Shown: piece by piece, positions 61,733 through 64,000 of the stretch | Numbering within the stretch: position 1 is the stretch's first letter | How the letters are laid out: each line of letters starts with the position of its first letter | Source of the DNA: Rosettibacter sp964572725 | GTDB lineage: Bacteria; Bacteroidota; Ignavibacteria; Ignavibacteriales; Melioribacteraceae | NCBI GenBank assembly: GCA_964572725.1 | Contig: CAZNFW010000013.1 | Span: 3,171-67,170, forward strand | Reading direction: 5' to 3' | DNA length: 64,000 nt | Notes under the pieces: model-generated | Told to the model about the DNA's origin: nothing | Seen by the model: the letters and a program-made list of their open reading frames with translations, nothing else | The model's database searches: none | Position numbers and translations under genes: made by a program

Positions 61733-62860
61733 ATGCACACAAAAAAAATTTGCATAGCTTTCCTTGGAAATGCTTTTAATGATTCAAGAATTGTCAATCT
61801 TACTAATTCATTAAAGGAAGATGGATTTAAAGTTTCTGTTATTTCTTTCGACTGGTTTATCAAAAAGGAAAATATTTTTAAGAATGATATAAAAGTTTTC
61901 AAGTTACATAAAGGAAAATTATCTCTTTTCTTTTATCTTCACTTTGCTTTTATCTTATCAATCGAACTTATAAAAACCAAAGCAGATATTTTTTTTGCAG
62001 AAGATTTTTACACATTACCATTTGTTACAATAATAGGTAAAATTAAAAGAGCAAAAATTTATTACAACAGCAGAGAACTTTATGCATTTATTGGCGGACT
62101 AAGAAATCGACCTATTCTCCAATCATTTATCAGACTCATAGAAAAATTCTTTATTAAAAAAGTTGATTTAGTTTTAACTACGGGGGAAATGGATTCCAAG
62201 TTTCTTGAGAATTATTATAAAATTAAAAATACACTTGTAATAAGAAATATTCCTTTGTTCCAGCGTCCCACACAAGTATTCAATTTTAGAAAACAATATA
62301 ATATTCCTCAAAATTCTTTAATTCTTCTTTATCAAGGTGTAATAATTGAAGGACGAGGAATTCCATTAATAATAAAATCACTTCACCAACTAAATGATTG
62401 TTATTTTATAATACTCGGAGAAGGTGAACAAAAAAATAATTTTCAAAAACTTGCTAATGAATTCAATGTAAGTGATAGAGTAATATTTGCTGGTGTTTAT
62501 GAACAATCGGAATTAATTAATTATACAGCAGGTGCTGATATAGGGTTAGCATTAATTGAAAATATTAGTATCAGTTATTATCATGCACTCCCAAACAAAC
62601 TTTTTGAATACATAATGGCTGGTCTGCCAATTATTGTAAGTAATTTACCTCAAATGAAAAACATTGTTGAAAATTATAAAGTGGGCGAAGTTGTTGATAT
62701 CGAAAAAGGTGAATCAATTGTTCCTGTAATTAAAAAGTGGAAAAAAAATGCAGCTTTGCTAAATGAATACAAAAAAAATTGTCTGATTGCTGCTAAAGAA
62801 TTAAACTGGCAGGAAGAATATAAAAGAGCAAAAAATAAATTATTCCCTGCAAATGAATAA
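61733..62860 (+). CDS. Glycosyltransferase family 4
   Basis: A 375-residue retaining GT-B enzyme. The N-terminal domain starts KICIAFLGNAFNDSRIVNLT. The C-terminal nucleotide-sugar site has LYQGVIIEGRGIPLIIKSL, YFIILGEGEQKNNF, VIFAGVYEQSEL and the E-x7-E-like region YHALPNKLFEYIMAGLPIIVSNLP. It probably adds a sugar in surface polysaccharide or lipopolysaccharide synthesis. It overlaps the GT9 gene by eight bases. Confidence 0.92.
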   Translation: MHTKKICIAFLGNAFNDSRIVNLTNSLKEDGFKVSVISFDWFIKKENIFKNDIKVFKLHKGKLSLFFYLHFAFILSIELIKTKADIFFAEDFYTLPFVTIIGKIKRAKIYYNSRELYAFIGGLRNRPILQSFIRLIEKFFIKKVDLVLTTGEMDSKFLENYYKIKNTLVIRNIPLFQRPTQVFNFRKQYNIPQNSLILLYQGVIIEGRGIPLIIKSLHQLNDCYFIILGEGEQKNNFQKLANEFNVSDRVIFAGVYEQSELINYTAGADIGLALIENISISYYHALPNKLFEYIMAGLPIIVSNLPQMKNIVENYKVGEVVDIEKGESIVPVIKKWKKNAALLNEYKKNCLIAAKELNWQEEYKRAKNKLFPANE

Positions 62861-63869
62861 ACAGAAAAGAATTTTAATTGTAAGACCCGATAGAATTGGA
62901 GATGTGGTTTTATCAACTCCAATTCCAAGAGAAATTAAAAAAACATACCCCGATAGTTTTGTTGCTGTAATGCTCAAAAAATATACAAGCGATATTTACC
63001 TTAACAATCCATATGTAGATAAAATAATTTTGATTGATGATTACGATGATGGCACAATTGAAAAATTCTGGAAAAAAGTTGATGAGCTTAGAAGTTATAA
63101 ATTTACACATGCACTAAATTTACTTCCTACAGAAAGAATAAATTACATGCTTTTTTTTGCTGGTATACCATATCGGGTTGGAGTTGGTCATAAATTTTAT
63201 CAGTTCATAACATTTACACATTACGTATCGAGAAACAAATATAATCCATTAAGACACGAAGCAGATTATTGCATGGACTTGGCAAGAAAAATTGGAGTTA
63301 ATACTAATAATCTTGATCCAGAATTTTTTTTAACAAACGAAGAAAAAGAAAAAGCGATTTACTTACGAAACAAATTTCTTGACGGCAAAATATTTTTAAT
63401 TGGAATTCATTCAACAAGCGGAAATTCTGCTCCAAATTGGACAGCTAAAAGTTACAAAGAACTAGCAACAAAATTAATTGACAGAAATGATGTAAGAGTT
63501 GTAATTACAGATAATAATCCACCCAAAGAATTGTTGAATATAGATGATGCAGTTTATCCAAATATTGATAAATCTTTAAGAGAATCAATAATTAATTTTT
63601 CTACATTAGATTTACTAATATCTTCAAGCACTGGTCCAATGCATATTTGTGCAGCATTAAAAGTAAAAACTATTTCATTATTTTGTCCATTAACTGCATG
63701 TTCACCAAAACTCTGGGGACCGCTTGGTAATCAAAGTAAAATCATAATGCCAGGAAAAGAATATTGTGATCATGTTTGTCCTGGTAATCCCAAAATCTGC
63801 ACTTTTGAAGGGGAAAATGGAATTGATATAGATACTGTTTTTCACCATACAATAAATTCACTTGGTTAA
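62853..63869 (+). CDS. Glycosyltransferase family 9 (heptosyltransferase-like)
   Basis: A 338-residue GT-B enzyme of the ADP-heptose:LPS heptosyltransferase family. Motifs: ILIVRPDRIGDVVLSTPIPR at the N terminus, RVGVGHKFYQF, IGIHSTSGNSAPNWTAKSY, and the donor site LLISSSTGPMHICAALKVKTISLFCP. The cysteines near the end (CDHVCPGNPKIC) are typical of some members. Translation is coupled to the GT4 gene (eight-base overlap). It is the last gene of the plus-strand run. Heptose is the usual donor but other sugars are possible. Confidence 0.93.
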   Translation: MNKQKRILIVRPDRIGDVVLSTPIPREIKKTYPDSFVAVMLKKYTSDIYLNNPYVDKIILIDDYDDGTIEKFWKKVDELRSYKFTHALNLLPTERINYMLFFAGIPYRVGVGHKFYQFITFTHYVSRNKYNPLRHEADYCMDLARKIGVNTNNLDPEFFLTNEEKEKAIYLRNKFLDGKIFLIGIHSTSGNSAPNWTAKSYKELATKLIDRNDVRVVITDNNPPKELLNIDDAVYPNIDKSLRESIINFSTLDLLISSSTGPMHICAALKVKTISLFCPLTACSPKLWGPLGNQSKIIMPGKEYCDHVCPGNPKICTFEGENGIDIDTVFHHTINSLG

Positions 63870-63955
63870 ACGAAAGCCCACTTTCTATAAATCGGGGATA
63901 GAATTTTCTTTTAAACTTAATTTCATTTTAACTACCATGATTGAAATCAAAGATT

Positions 63956-63975
63956 ATTCCTGTGAAAGCAGGAAT
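63956..63975 (+). repeat. Hairpin of the ATTCCTG...CAGGAAT type
   Basis: A seven-pair stem ATTCCTG-tgaaag-CAGGAAT followed by CCAC and a six-T run. The core with a GAAAG loop resembles short repeats dispersed in many genomes (Neisseria dRS3-like ATTCCCGCGAAAGCGGGAAT). It is also a plausible terminator for the GT run. No other copy was noticed in this window. The rest of 63870-64000 shows nothing. Confidence 0.55.
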
Positions 63976-64000
63976 CCACTTTTTTCATTTCTTCTTCTGG

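Overview
The window is AT-rich chromosomal DNA from a member of the Bacteroidota/Chlorobiota/Ignavibacteriota (FCB) group, most likely an Ignavibacteria-type organism. Support for this: a type IX secretion (T9SS) C-terminal sorting domain with the 'NYPNPFNPST' motif, PorV/PorQ-like outer-membrane proteins, a DUF6588 barrel protein, the M49/S9/M16 peptidase repertoire, and promoters of the TTTG-N20-TAnnTTTG kind. Shine-Dalgarno (SD) sequences such as GGAGG are present at many genes, which is less usual in Bacteroidia proper. The placement rests on protein character only, because no 16S gene is present.

Region 1 (1-10.9 kb, minus strand) is the classical translation/RNA operon: rimP, nusA, infB, rbfA, truB, ribF, rpsO, pnp, dusB and the 5' part of an RNase E/G gene cut by the window edge. 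It starts at a clear promoter with a 5' leader hairpin of the rimP-leader type. Region 2 (11-15.7 kb) has hemW (interrupted by ten Ns that are an assembly artefact), a DUF6588 barrel protein, recN, an initiator tRNA with its own promoter and terminator, and a small Cys-rich protein. Region 3 (16-32.7 kb) is rich in exported peptidases: an S9 peptidase, an M49 dipeptidyl peptidase III lipoprotein, and an active/inactive M16 pair. It also holds YbaK, an ArsC-like protein, a HAD hydrolase, glyS (apparently starting at ATC), a TPR histidine kinase, a PLP decarboxylase and an alpha/beta hydrolase.

Region 4 (32.9-53.3 kb) is mostly housekeeping: proS, rsmI, an Nfu-type Fe-S scaffold, a new 54-residue gene, DUF72, an FAH-family enzyme, a T9SS-exported zinc metallopeptidase with a companion lipoprotein, a very large cytosolic GH13 protein, mutS, a DUF1684 lipoprotein, DAHP synthase-prephenate dehydrogenase, efp, menG/ubiE, a PAP2 phosphatase and rsmA. 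Region 5 (53.3-63.9 kb, all plus strand) is a cell-envelope run: GT2, a DUF1207-like barrel, an M50 protease, a lipoprotein with a hairpin leader, a T9SS-sorted BNR-repeat protein, two tandem PorV-like proteins, a FemAB/GNAT-like transferase, a GT4 and a GT9.

No phage, insertion sequence, CRISPR array or defence system is visible. The items most worth a second look are the ATC start of glyS, the EF-P with Asn-Trp in place of the modifiable Lys-Gly tip, the zero-length N gap in hemW, the envelope gene run with tandem PorV paralogues next to a sorted substrate and a 5' hairpin leader, and several unlisted small ORFs.
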